Counted from the first letter of the stretch, positions 8,542 through 15,664 are shown. The stretch: DNA of 26,355 nucleotides from SHZI01 sp049290495 (GCA_049290495.1 JBATNV010000211.1:1-26355); one strand, 5' to 3'. Notes: generated by a model not told the origin, from the letters alone. A program made the numbers and translations.

Positions 8542-8586
8542 ACGGTCAGGCCATAGAATTCGCGTCCCGTTCAGAGGAGGGACCGG

Positions 8587-8938
8587 TTGTCGAAAGGTAC
8601 TGCACGCGACTCCATTTATCGGCGTCGCCGCTTCTCGCCCGAAACCATCGAACTCTGTGTTCGCTGGTACATCACGTACAGGCTGAGCTATCGGGACCTG
8701 TCGCGATGATGGCCGAGCGCGAGATCGTCGTTTCTCGCACAACCATCATGCGCTGGGTGCTGCGGTATGTGCCGGACTATGGGTGTCGATGGCAGCCGTG
8801 CCACGCACCGTGGCTTGCGCTTGCTTGACGAGGCAGATGGTCGTTGGTGGCAAGTGGAGGTCAGGGCGCGTCGCTATCTCAGCAACGTGGTTGAGCAGGA
8901 CCATCGCGCCATCAAAGAGCGGTGCGCTTCAGTAATTC
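8587..8938 (+). pseudogene. IS6-family transposase, frameshifted and internally deleted
   Basis: From a TTG at 8587 the frame reads ...YRRRRFSPETIELCVRWY followed by YRLSYRDL, the helix-turn-helix start of IS6 transposases, then hits a stop after RDLSR. A one-base shift restores MMAEREIVVSRTTIMRWV, which is the direct continuation. After PDY the homology stops. It resumes far downstream with RYLSNVVEQDHRAIKERC, the conserved segment carrying the last catalytic Glu. The first two catalytic Asp regions are absent, so no active transposase can be made. Confidence 0.75.
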
Positions 8939-8940
8939 GC

Positions 8941-8954
8941 CAATGCACCAGAAC
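8941..8954 (-). repeat. Right terminal inverted repeat of the IS6 remnant
   Basis: CAATGCACCAGAAC, exact reverse complement of 8528-8541. Confidence 0.8.
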
Positions 8955-9040
8955 TTTTGTTTGGCACTGACACATTTACGAGGGGGCCGGAATACCGGGC
9001 TGGCAGATCCTGCTGATGGGGTGCCTGAAAACGTCTTTCC

Positions 9041-9307
9041 TCAGTCGGCGGCCAAGGGTGGCAGGGGGTTCGGTACGCGTGGCAGCAGCGGCGCGATCTC
9101 CGCGCTGCTGAGTACCCTGCCGGCCGCCACCAGCTTGCCGTCAATCACCAGTGCCGGGGTGGACATCACCCCGTAAGCGGCGATCTGCGCGTAATCGGTA
9201 ACCTTGTCTATGTCCGCCTGCAGTCCCTGCTGCTCAAGGGCGAGACGGGTGTTTTCGGCGAGGGTCAGGCACTTCTTGCATCCGGAACCGAGGATCTTGA
9301 TCTGCAT
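9041..9307 (-). CDS. Small thioredoxin-fold redox-active disulfide protein
   Basis: An 88-residue protein of the small redox-active disulfide family (glutaredoxin/thioredoxin-like, TIGR00412 type). The redox motif is Cys10-Lys-Lys-Cys13 within GSGCKKC at the end of the first strand. The cis-Pro loop follows as VMSTPALVIDGK, and the C-terminal helix contains AGRVLSSAEI. GGAG lies eight bases before the ATG. It starts 18 bases after the permease stop, so the two form one transcription unit. Such pairs are frequent in arsenic-resistance loci and the protein probably serves as thiol reductant or metal-site partner of the permease; this role is inferred from context. No signal peptide is seen, so it should be cytosolic. 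Confidence 0.92.
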   Translation of the reverse strand: MQIKILGSGCKKCLTLAENTRLALEQQGLQADIDKVTDYAQIAAYGVMSTPALVIDGKLVAAGRVLSSAEIAPLLPRVPNPLPPLAAD

Positions 9308-9325
9308 ATGAAGTGCTCCAGGGGG

Positions 9326-10330
9326 TCAGATGAACAGGTATGCAAAGACATTAAACAGGTAGCCGATCAGGACGATACCAATCGTCACAATGCCGAAGAA
9401 CAGGGCCAGCAGCGGCGCCTTGACCACTTTCTTGAGCATGATCAGCGATGGTAGCGACAGCGCCGTTACCGCCATCATGAACGCCAGTGAGGTGCCCAGG
9501 CCGACGCCCTGGGTAACCAGGGCTTCGGCAATTGGCAAGGTGCCGAATATATCGGCGTACATCGGTACCCCGATCAGGGTAGCCAGCGGTACCGACCACC
9601 AGTTGCTCTGTCCCAGCAATGCCTCGATCCAAACGGCCGGAATCCAGTTATGGATGGCGGCGCCGATGCCCACGCCGAGCAGCACATACAGCCACACACG
9701 GCGAAAGATGTCGCTGACCTGTGCCCAGGCAAACGTGGCACGATCACGCCGGGTAAGCGGTGTTTGCTGTAAATCGAGAACCGGGCTGTGCAGGACAAAG
9801 CCCTCGATGTAGCGCTCCATTCGTGCCCTGCCGATCAGTGTGCCGCCAAAGACCGCCAACACCAGACCAATCAAGACGTAGGCGATGGCAATCGACCAGT
9901 TGAAAATACTGGCCAGCAGGATCACCGAAGCCAGGTCCACCAGGGGTGAGGAGATCAGGAAGGCGAATGTCACCCCCAACGGCAAGCCGGCACTGGTAAA
10001 GCCGATAAACAGCGGAATCGACGAACAAGAGCAGAACGGCGTGATGGTGCCCAGCAGTGCGCCCGTAATCCTGGCTTTGACGCCGCTCATGTCACCGAGG
10101 ATCCGTCGGGTACGCTCCGGCGGGAAATAGCTTTGCACCCAGGAAATGCTGAAGATCAGCGCGCCGAGCAGGATAAAAATCTTGATCACGTCGTAGATGA
10201 AAAAATGCAGGCTGCCGCCCAACCGCCTGGCGGTATCCATGCCGAAGCCGTCTTCCAGCAATTTACGCACCAGCAGCGCCAGCCAGTCCATGCGCAGCAG
10301 CTGGTCATTCAGCCATTTGAGTATTTCCAC
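9326..10330 (-). CDS. ArsP-like permease (DUF318 family)
   Basis: A 334-residue integral membrane protein with about eight hydrophobic segments, of the permease family that includes ArsP, an exporter of organoarsenicals. The family hallmark is present: TPFCSCSSIPLFIGFTSAGL with Cys100 and Cys102, followed by FLISSPLVD. The second half repeats the pattern (GVPMYADIFGTLPIAEAL). The start is a GTG at 10330, preceded by GAGG and AGAGGA. Substrate is unproven; the vicinal Cys pair and the thioredoxin partner fit a thiophilic metalloid. No arsR or arsC lies nearby, because the upstream DNA is transposase debris. The operon sits between an IS1182-type and an IS6-type remnant, suggesting acquisition or rearrangement. 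Confidence 0.9.
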   Translation of the reverse strand: MEILKWLNDQLLRMDWLALLVRKLLEDGFGMDTARRLGGSLHFFIYDVIKIFILLGALIFSISWVQSYFPPERTRRILGDMSGVKARITGALLGTITPFCSCSSIPLFIGFTSAGLPLGVTFAFLISSPLVDLASVILLASIFNWSIAIAYVLIGLVLAVFGGTLIGRARMERYIEGFVLHSPVLDLQQTPLTRRDRATFAWAQVSDIFRRVWLYVLLGVGIGAAIHNWIPAVWIEALLGQSNWWSVPLATLIGVPMYADIFGTLPIAEALVTQGVGLGTSLAFMMAVTALSLPSLIMLKKVVKAPLLALFFGIVTIGIVLIGYLFNVFAYLFI

Positions 10331-10435
10331 GCCTCAATTCCTCTCGACCGGCGTGCATTGCTCATGTCAGTACTTTCTGCAGGTGAGCAAGGATACCAGC
10401 CAGAGTGTTACCGGCACTTTGACCAACACACCGGC

Positions 10436-10534
10436 TTCAATAAACCGTGCCAGGTGCCGCTGCGGCAGTCACTCATCCACCGAAGGTGGCAGCAAAAATC
10501 CCGTGTCGCGGTTGATCGGGCGAAAGTTGCTCAT
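10436..10534 (-). pseudogene. IS1182-family transposase, N-terminal fragment
   Basis: Reading leftward from an ATG at 10534 the translation is MSNFRPINRDTGFLLPPSVD, Glu, stop, then LPQRHLARFIE. Intact IS1182/IS5-like transposases begin almost the same way, with Trp where the TGA now stands (..DWLPE.HLARFV). After residue 33 the homology ends abruptly. The rest of the transposase is absent, and the permease start lies 106 bases further on. This is a dead 5' stub, recognised from family memory. Confidence 0.65.
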
Positions 10535-10882
10535 AGGCGCTGGCCGAGGTGACACCGGCGGGCGGGGGCAACCCAAGGGTCGGCCAGTGGATCATCGGCG
10601 CGACATGAGGCGCAAGTGCTATCTAACGGCAAATCGGATCTTCTTCGTGCCACTGCGAACGGAGCGGAATTTGTCGCCCCTCTAGTCAATTGCTCTACCG
10701 CGCGCCTGACGCGGTTGTCACGCCGCTCGCAAGTGCAACTCGCGCGGCCAGACGTTATGCGCCGGTTGCACATAATGCCTGCTCCACGACCTGGCTGAGC
10801 TTGGAGCGGGGTTGGATTTTCCTCACCGCCAGCGGCGACATTCGGCTCGGGGCCATCGCGAGGGCGCGCGCGGGCAATCGTC
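10535..10882. other. Non-coding stretch with an inverted repeat
   Basis: No gene is recognised. Part is presumably the 5' non-coding end of the IS1182-type remnant. A seven-base inverted repeat, GTGCAAC (10733-10739) and GTTGCAC (10765-10771) with a 25-base spacer, is the only structure seen. Confidence 0.4.
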
Positions 10883-10883
10883 C

Positions 10884-10912
10884 TTGCCTGTTTCGTCCGT
10901 AATAGCTATTCT
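10884..10912 (+). promoter_or_regulatory. Predicted promoter of the Phd/PIN pair
   Basis: TTGCCT (10884-10889), a 17-base spacer and TATTCT (10907-10912) form a good sigma-70 promoter. Transcription would begin about seven bases later, at or next to the antitoxin ATG (10920), so the mRNA would be leaderless or nearly so. No Shine-Dalgarno sequence is present before that ATG, which agrees. Confidence 0.5.
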
Positions 10913-10916
10913 AGCT
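10904..10916. promoter_or_regulatory. Operator-like palindrome at the antitoxin promoter
   Basis: AGCTA-TTC-TAGCT is a perfect inverted repeat overlapping the predicted -10 hexamer. Phd/YefM antitoxins repress their own operons by binding short palindromes at this position, so this is the likely autoregulatory site. Confidence 0.5.
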
Positions 10917-10919
10917 GCC

Positions 10920-11171
10920 ATGAAAAGCGTTACCGCCCTGGAAGCCAAAAACCGGTTCGGCGAAGTGCTGGAGGCTGCCCAGCGTCAACCCGTCAGCATT
11001 ACGCGCAACGGTCGCCCCTCGGTGGTGATGATTTCCGCAGAGAGCTACGCCCGTCGGCAGCACATGTCGCGCAAACGACTGCGCCAGGCCATGCAACGCG
11101 CTGGCGAACACGCGGCCGCTCAGGGCATGACCGGGGACGTGCTGGACAAGCTGCTCACGGATGAAAGCTGA
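10920..11171 (+). CDS. Phd/YefM-family antitoxin
   Basis: An 83-residue protein. The N-terminal Phd/YefM fold is clear: VTALEAKNRFGEVLEAAQR, then PVSITRNGRPSVVMISAESY. The C-terminal ~35 residues are basic and probably unfold to bind and neutralise the toxin. Start is the ATG at 10920; the frame upstream is open but does not look like protein. The stop overlaps the toxin start by 11 bases (ATGAAAGCTGA), so translation is coupled. It should bind its own promoter, where a perfect palindrome overlaps the -10 element. Confidence 0.93.
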   Translation: MKSVTALEAKNRFGEVLEAAQRQPVSITRNGRPSVVMISAESYARRQHMSRKRLRQAMQRAGEHAAAQGMTGDVLDKLLTDES

Positions 11172-11589
11172 AAGGCTGGTCATCGACAGCAACGTCTGGA
11201 TTGCAGCGCTGATCTCGCCCACCGGAGCAGCGCGTCAGCTCGTGGATGCTGTTCTGGACAACGACATCGACATACTGATGTCGGAGGCGACGTTTACTGA
11301 GCTGGTGTCACGTCTGGATCGAGCCAAGTTTGATCGGTACCGCGAACCTGAGGCCTGGAATTTGTTCCTGTCCGAACTGGTGGAACTGGCGCTCTGGCTC
11401 GAGGATGCCGGAACAGCGACAGGCATCTCCCGTGATCCGGACGATGACAAGTTTCTCGCGCTCACAGCGATCGGGCAAGCCGACGCGATCATCAGCGGCG
11501 ACCGCGACTTGCTGGAGTTGGTCACTTATGAAGGCATTCCCATCCTCACGCCAGCGCAGTTTATGCAGCGTGTGAGCTACTCGGAGTAG
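11161..11589 (+). CDS. PIN-domain toxin of a type II toxin-antitoxin pair
   Basis: A 142-residue protein of the putative toxin PIN family (COG1569/TIGR00305 type). Acidic metal-binding residues expected for a PIN ribonuclease are present: Asp9 in VIDSNVW, Glu47 in TFTELVSRL, the Asp94-96 cluster in DPDDDKFL, and Asp114/Asp116 in SGDRDLL. The active site therefore looks intact. Members are thought to cleave RNA; the target is unknown. It follows and overlaps the Phd-type antitoxin gene by 11 bases. The pair sits in a zone of IS debris and gene fragments, typical of horizontally moved toxin-antitoxin modules. Confidence 0.92.
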   Translation: MKAERLVIDSNVWIAALISPTGAARQLVDAVLDNDIDILMSEATFTELVSRLDRAKFDRYREPEAWNLFLSELVELALWLEDAGTATGISRDPDDDKFLALTAIGQADAIISGDRDLLELVTYEGIPILTPAQFMQRVSYSE

Positions 11590-11847
11590 TGATCGCAGGG
11601 AAGAATCAGGGACGATCCCGTGACGAAAAAAAGAATGAAAAAACGTTTCTACAAGACAAGAAGTTAACTCACTTGCTGCCGTCGGAAGGATGACGCGCTG
11701 CTCGATTCAGGCGGATTTCCGGGCAGACTGTGGCAGGGCAGGTGGATTGAAATCCTGGTCACATCCCGAGGGCTACGAATGGTCTTACGGAGAGATCTGC
11801 GGTGCATGACTCATGGTGTCGCCAGTAGCCTGACAAGCAGGCCGTAA
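11590..11847. other. Intergenic region, no gene recognised
   Basis: About 260 bases between the toxin stop and the hairpin after the leftward secreted-protein gene. It includes an A-rich patch (11622-11665) and no frame that resembles a protein. Confidence 0.4.
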
Positions 11848-11875
11848 GAGGGCTGGCGCTATGGCGACAGCCCTC
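11848..11875 (-). terminator. Terminator-like hairpin after the secreted-protein gene
   Basis: GAGGGCTG (11848-11855) pairs with CAGCCCTC (11868-11875), an eight-base GC-rich stem with a 12-base loop, 15 bases past the leftward stop at 11891. The T-run is poor, so it may be partly Rho-assisted. Confidence 0.5.
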
Positions 11876-11890
11876 CTCCGGAAAGCAACC

Positions 11891-13009
11891 TTACTGCTTG
11901 ACCAGGGCCAGCATGTCGCGCTGGGCGACCTTCACCATGCCGACGACTTCTTCGTGATATGCCGCAGGATCAGAGATGCTGGCGGTGTACACGAACTGCG
12001 CATCAGCGCCGGAGAGTACGCCGAGAAATTTCCCCATCCCGCCCTTCTTTTCTCCGCCTTCCAGCGCGAAGAAATCCGTACCACCGAGCAGTGGTGCAGT
12101 CAGACTCACGACGACATCACCGTCCTTGGCAGGGGGTGAGTTGTTGCCAAAGTTCGCCTTGTAGCCGCCCGGCGCCGATTCGCCCTTGGGGTTTGCAGCC
12201 GGCGTACGAAAGGCAATGCGCGTCTGTTCCGGACGCAGACCGACCTGCACGAAGGCGCTGCCCGTGTACGTGTTGTGGTGTGTGCTCGAGAATCGATCGA
12301 CAGATGCATTCGTGGAGCCCACCATTACCACGTATGTGGCTTTGACCAGATTCGCGTTGAGCTCTTTGGCAAGTGCGACTTCAAGGCCCGGCAGGTCCCA
12401 GGTCTTCGCTACAGAAATGCTGGATGGTCCGCCTTCCGTCGAGCTCTTACCGCCCATCCCACTGAACCAGCCCTTGATCAGGTTCTTTGTCGGCGACGCG
12501 AACTTGCCGGTCTCCGGTGAGAATGGCAGATAAGGATGCAGGCTGCCGGGGCTGACCAGCATGGTGTCGCCTTCCATGTTGCCGAACTTCGAAAAGTTGG
12601 CAATGCCTGCGTTGCTTATGATCGTCGGGAAGCCGGCGCTGCCCAGCACCGCTGACTCCGGCAGCACTTCAAACCCATTGGCGTTGAGGTCCGCCTGCAA
12701 CTGCATGTAGATATCGTCGGCTATCTCCCCGAGCAGCTTGGGGTCCATGTCTGGCATCACCAGCGTCGACGAGGCGTCGGTCTTGGCGGCAAACATGCTG
12801 CTGGTGTTGGTCTTGTCCCCACCCGTCGAGGCCTGGAACGACACCATCACGCTGGTGATGGCAACACGTTTGGTCACAGCAAGCGCCGCAGGCGTGCTGT
12901 CGGTCATGGCCACTTCGGCCGAAGTGCCGGGTGCCTCAGCATGAGCTATTGAAATCGCCATAAGAACTGCCGCGCAGACCGCGTGCGTGGCCATTATTTT
13001 TTTACACAA
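11891..13009 (-). CDS. Exported protein of unknown function (372 aa)
   Basis: I do not recognise this family. The signal peptide spans about residues 1-24 (MCKKIMATHAVCAAVLMAIS then IAHA). The mature protein has no Cys. It has a helical segment (LLGEIADDIYMQLQADLNANGFEVLP) then a long mixed region with Gly/Ser-rich loops (GGKSSTEGGPSS, GGEKKGGMG). The phrases RVAITSVMVSFQ, ADDIYMQLQADL and ATYVVMVGS recall the general layout of periplasmic proteins that sense or assemble envelope structures, but that is too weak for a name. The start is a TTG at 13009 with GGAGAG six bases upstream; the ATG at 12994 has no ribosome-binding site. A hairpin follows the stop. Confidence 0.8.
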   Translation of the reverse strand: MCKKIMATHAVCAAVLMAISIAHAEAPGTSAEVAMTDSTPAALAVTKRVAITSVMVSFQASTGGDKTNTSSMFAAKTDASSTLVMPDMDPKLLGEIADDIYMQLQADLNANGFEVLPESAVLGSAGFPTIISNAGIANFSKFGNMEGDTMLVSPGSLHPYLPFSPETGKFASPTKNLIKGWFSGMGGKSSTEGGPSSISVAKTWDLPGLEVALAKELNANLVKATYVVMVGSTNASVDRFSSTHHNTYTGSAFVQVGLRPEQTRIAFRTPAANPKGESAPGGYKANFGNNSPPAKDGDVVVSLTAPLLGGTDFFALEGGEKKGGMGKFLGVLSGADAQFVYTASISDPAAYHEEVVGMVKVAQRDMLALVKQ

Positions 13010-13072
13010 GTGAATCTCTCCGGACTAAGGAGCGCCGCACTCTACGCTATGCGATCACTCCAAAAAGCCGAG

Positions 13073-13095
13073 TGTTACCCGATTATCGGATAACA
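13073..13095. promoter_or_regulatory. Imperfect palindrome upstream of the secreted-protein gene
   Basis: Arms TGTTA-n-CCGA and TCGG-n-TAACA around a three-base centre give a 23-bp inverted repeat with one mismatched pair, 64 bases upstream of the leftward start at 13009. Size and symmetry suit a dimeric repressor operator; the binding protein is unknown. Confidence 0.4.
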
Positions 13096-13160
13096 CCAGG
13101 CATTGTTACTTGCGGCTGGCCGCTACCTGCGGCTATGCAAGCCAGTGGGAAGGCCGATGA

Positions 13161-13404
13161 TTTGCGGCCGCCGTCGGGCCGACTGCGATGCGATGGATCC
13201 CTGGTCTGTCGTTCATCGCCATGGCGATCTGGATCCTCATTCCCGACAGGCTGGAGGATGACAAGGACGCTATCCCTCGCTTTGGAGTGTTCGGCACGAC
13301 CCTGATCGCGTTCTTCCTGCTTGAGATGGGCGATAAGACCCAGATCGCGACGGTCGTACTGGCAGTGAAGTACAGCTCGCTCCTGGGGGTCGTGATGGTC
13401 GCGT
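13161..13404 (+). pseudogene. UPF0016 (TMEM165/GDT1-like) transporter, C-terminal-half fragment
   Basis: The translation RWIPGLSFIAMAIWILIPD followed by FFLLEMGDKTQIATVVLA is a clear UPF0016 signature (the E-x-G-D-K-T motif). Bacterial members export manganese. The first E-x-G-D-K-T repeat is missing: the frame has a stop at 13158-13160. On the right the family normally continues V-x-GTTLGM after GVVMVA, but here the sequence switches to unrelated residues at about 13405. The fragment therefore lacks both ends and cannot work as a transporter. Confidence 0.75.
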
Positions 13405-13423
13405 ATACAAGGTGTAATTCTGA

Positions 13424-13639
13424 TTACTTGAAGGCGGGCCCAGCAGTTTTTGCAATCGCGTTAGCCAGCAACTGGAGCGTCAGCCCTGGCTCGCGGGTGC
13501 GGACTATTCCTATGTCGATATCAGCCTGTTGGTGACGACGAGCTCTGCTGGTTGGGTTGATATCGATCCTGCTAGTACCAGGCCATCCCTCAAGTGCTGG
13601 TATGAGCGCGTGACCTCACGTTCTGCTGCACAGCTCTGA
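13424..13639 (+). pseudogene. Glutathione S-transferase, C-terminal fragment
   Basis: The open frame reads QQLERQPWLAGADYSYVDIS and, further on, RPSLKCWYERVTSRSAAQL, stop at 13637-13639. This is the all-alpha C-terminal domain of a glutathione S-transferase (typical: ...WLAGD.FS.ADI......P.L..WYERV..RPSA). The thioredoxin-like glutathione-binding domain is absent, and a stop lies at 13421-13423. The frame itself has no internal stops. It is a decayed leftover fused by rearrangement to the UPF0016 fragment. Confidence 0.65.
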
Positions 13640-13640
13640 G

Positions 13641-13657
13641 CTGCGGGTGAGCCGCAG
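13641..13657. terminator. Small GC stem-loop between GST remnant and ankyrin gene
   Basis: CTGCGG-GTGAG-CCGCAG, a six-base stem, lies 67 bases past the leftward stop of the ankyrin gene and directly after the GST remnant. It could end transcription from either side; no T-run is present. Confidence 0.3.
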
Positions 13658-13723
13658 GAAGAATTGCCCATACAAGGTATACCATCACTTTAATCCGTGA
13701 TTTGCCGTCATGCGCCTGTAGGT

Positions 13724-15664
13724 TCAGCGCTGCAGCAGCTTGACGATAGCAGTCCGGTCTGCGAGTACGGCAAGATCCCGTGCCGTACGATGATCTACGT
13801 TCACGACCCTGGCATCGGCGCCCGACGCCAGCAACAGTTTTACAGAGTCGTCACGGCCTTGCGCCGCTGCAGTCATAAGGGCCGTGTTGCCGGTCTTGTT
13901 GCGCAGGTTCGTGTCTGCCCCGGCCTTTATCAACTGGCTGATGACGCCGGAGTGGCCAGCCGTTGCGGCAGCGATGAGCGCCGTGTTGCCATCGCGACTG
14001 CGCGCATCGATAGCGACGCCCAGGCGCAGCAACACCGCTACCGTGTTCCGGTCACCGCGCCGGGCCGCAGCGATGAGCGGCGTTTCGTTTTCGCTGTCGC
14101 CGGCATTCATGTCGGCATCATGGTTTGCGAGAAGCTCAACGAGCTGCGTCTGCCCCGCCTGCGTGGCTGACAGGACTGCCGAACGCCCCTTGTCATCACG
14201 GCTGTCCGGTTTGGCGCCTGCATCGAGCAGGGCGCTTACGATGGCCGTCGACCCCAGGCCGGCAGCCCTGATCAGTGGCGTCACGCCGCCGGGCCCCTTC
14301 TGCTCGGCTAGTGTACCAGCGAGCAGCAACTCGCTTGCCACGGCCTGCTGGCCGCCTGCGATAGCCAGCAACAACGCAGTCTGCCCGTTGCGGTCACGCT
14401 CGTTAGGCCGGGCACCGCTGCGGATCAACAGACTCGCGATCCCGGCGTGCCCCTTGTCGGCGGCGTGCATGAGGGCGGTGGTTCCGTTTGCATTGCTGGT
14501 GTTCGCGTCGGCACCGTGATCCAGGAGCAGTACAACGATTTCCTGATGGCCGCGCTCTGCGGCACGGCTGAGGGCTGTTTCGCCGGCCTGGTCACGCGCT
14601 CCGATGTCAGTGCCGGCCGTGACGAGCTGCTTCACCAGTTCGGCACTGCCTCGCCATGCGGCGTAGATCAACGGTGTCGCACCGGGAAGCGTGCCTGCGG
14701 AATCGTTCGCGCTGGCAACTGTCGGTGCCGTTGAATCGCGCTGGGGAAGAACTTCCCTTGCGCCACGACTGGTGAGGAGACGGACCACGTCCGGGTGATT
14801 GCGTTCGCGCGCTGCGGTAAGCGCGGTCCATTGCCGCTGGTCGGTCTGGTTCACGGCCGCGCCGCCGTCGAGCAATGCCTTTACCGCTGTTGTGTGGCCG
14901 GCTGCTGCGGCGATGATCAGCGCCGGATTGCCGTGGCCATCGGGTTTGTCGAGCGGTGCACCGGCCTGGATCAACTGGGCCAGGATATCGGTAGAGCCAG
15001 CCTGCGCGGCCATGTGCAGCGCGCTGCTGCCGGTGTCGTCTGTTGTGTCGGTTGCGGCACCAGCGGAAAGCAGCAGTTTCACGGCCTCCGCATACTTGCC
15101 GCCCACCGCTTCCATGAGGGCGGTGCGGCCGTGTTCGTCCGCGGCATCTACTGCTGCATTGGCTGCGAGCAGACTGCGCAATGTCGCGCTGTCGCCGCGT
15201 TGTGCCGCACGCCGGAAGGCTGCCGGGTCCGCTGTCGGTTTGGCTGCGGCATTGGCCTGCAGGTCCTTCAGTCGCAACGCTGCCCGCGCGTTGCCGGCTG
15301 CCGCCGAGCGTTCGTACCAGTTGCGTGCCGCCGCAGCGTCTCGTGGAACGCCCGAGCCGTTGTCCAGCATTTGCGCATAGTTGTACTGGGCCCACGCATC
15401 GCCACTGGCAGCGACCTCTTGCATGAGTATTGCGGCCCGGACTGCATCACGCGGTACGCCATTGCCGGCTCCATAGAGCATCGCCAGTTGATACCGCGCC
15501 TGCATGTCGCCACGCTCGGAGAGCGCGGTATATATGTGTGCTGCAGTGTCAAAGTCCCGTACGCGCACCGCGGTGCGGGCTTCTTCCATTGTCTGGGCGT
15601 TGCTGATGCCGGTCAGAATGAAAATAAAAAAGATGCTGGCTGTAAGGTTCCGGAGGCGTGCCAT
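13724..15664 (-). CDS. Exported Sel1/ankyrin-repeat protein
   Basis: A 646-residue protein with a signal peptide (about 1-23, ending SNAQ). Residues ~40-135 form two or three Sel1-like repeats (for example LAMLYGAGNGVPRDAVRAA and YAQMLDNGSGVPRDAAAA). From ~145 to the end I count about 15 ankyrin repeats of 33 residues, most with the G-x-T-A-L-x-x-A-A start (GNTALMTAAAQGRDDSVKLL near the end). It is a pure protein-interaction scaffold with no catalytic domain, predicted periplasmic. Its ATG shares one base with the oxidoreductase stop (TGATG), so the two are translationally coupled and probably act together. The partner could be the flavoprotein or a cytochrome of the divergent operon; this is inference. 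Confidence 0.93.
   Translation of the reverse strand: MARLRNLTASIFFIFILTGISNAQTMEEARTAVRVRDFDTAAHIYTALSERGDMQARYQLAMLYGAGNGVPRDAVRAAILMQEVAASGDAWAQYNYAQMLDNGSGVPRDAAAARNWYERSAAAGNARAALRLKDLQANAAAKPTADPAAFRRAAQRGDSATLRSLLAANAAVDAADEHGRTALMEAVGGKYAEAVKLLLSAGAATDTTDDTGSSALHMAAQAGSTDILAQLIQAGAPLDKPDGHGNPALIIAAAAGHTTAVKALLDGGAAVNQTDQRQWTALTAARERNHPDVVRLLTSRGAREVLPQRDSTAPTVASANDSAGTLPGATPLIYAAWRGSAELVKQLVTAGTDIGARDQAGETALSRAAERGHQEIVVLLLDHGADANTSNANGTTALMHAADKGHAGIASLLIRSGARPNERDRNGQTALLLAIAGGQQAVASELLLAGTLAEQKGPGGVTPLIRAAGLGSTAIVSALLDAGAKPDSRDDKGRSAVLSATQAGQTQLVELLANHDADMNAGDSENETPLIAAARRGDRNTVAVLLRLGVAIDARSRDGNTALIAAATAGHSGVISQLIKAGADTNLRNKTGNTALMTAAAQGRDDSVKLLLASGADARVVNVDHRTARDLAVLADRTAIVKLLQR

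Larger units (their letters stand above)
8528..8954 (+). mobile_element. Internally deleted IS6-family element
   Basis: A 427-bp element bounded by perfect 14-bp inverted repeats: GTTCTGGTGCATTG at 8528-8541 and CAATGCACCAGAAC at 8941-8954. The GGTTCTGGTGCA-type end is characteristic of IS6-family elements. Inside lie two pieces of an IS6 transposase reading in the same direction, and the middle of the gene is missing. Full IS6 elements are about 750-900 bp, so roughly half has been lost while both ends survive. I see no convincing 8-bp target duplication in the flanks. It lies between the DUF4382 gene and the thioredoxin/permease operon. Confidence 0.75.
13405..13678. repeat. ATACAAGGT direct repeats flanking the GST fragment
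   Basis: ATACAAGGT occurs at 13405-13413, exactly where UPF0016 similarity ends, and again at 13670-13678, just after the GST remnant. A nine-base direct repeat bracketing foreign sequence could be a target duplication or a recombination scar. Confidence 0.35.

Noticed and set aside
10379..10490. Segment HLARFIEAGVL first read as the tail of an ArsR regulator
   Set aside because: The longer reading starting MSNFRPINRDTGFLLPP fits an IS1182-type transposase start much better.
10684..10699. Complement reads GGTAGAGCAATTGACT, like a tRNA D-arm and anticodon start
   Set aside because: No acceptor stem, T-arm or anticodon stem can be built around it; only 16 bases match.
10619..10761. ATCTAAC and GTTATGC about 140 bases apart, like integron attC ends beside a toxin-antitoxin pair
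   Set aside because: The inner L boxes are not complementary, and no cassette array or second site is seen.
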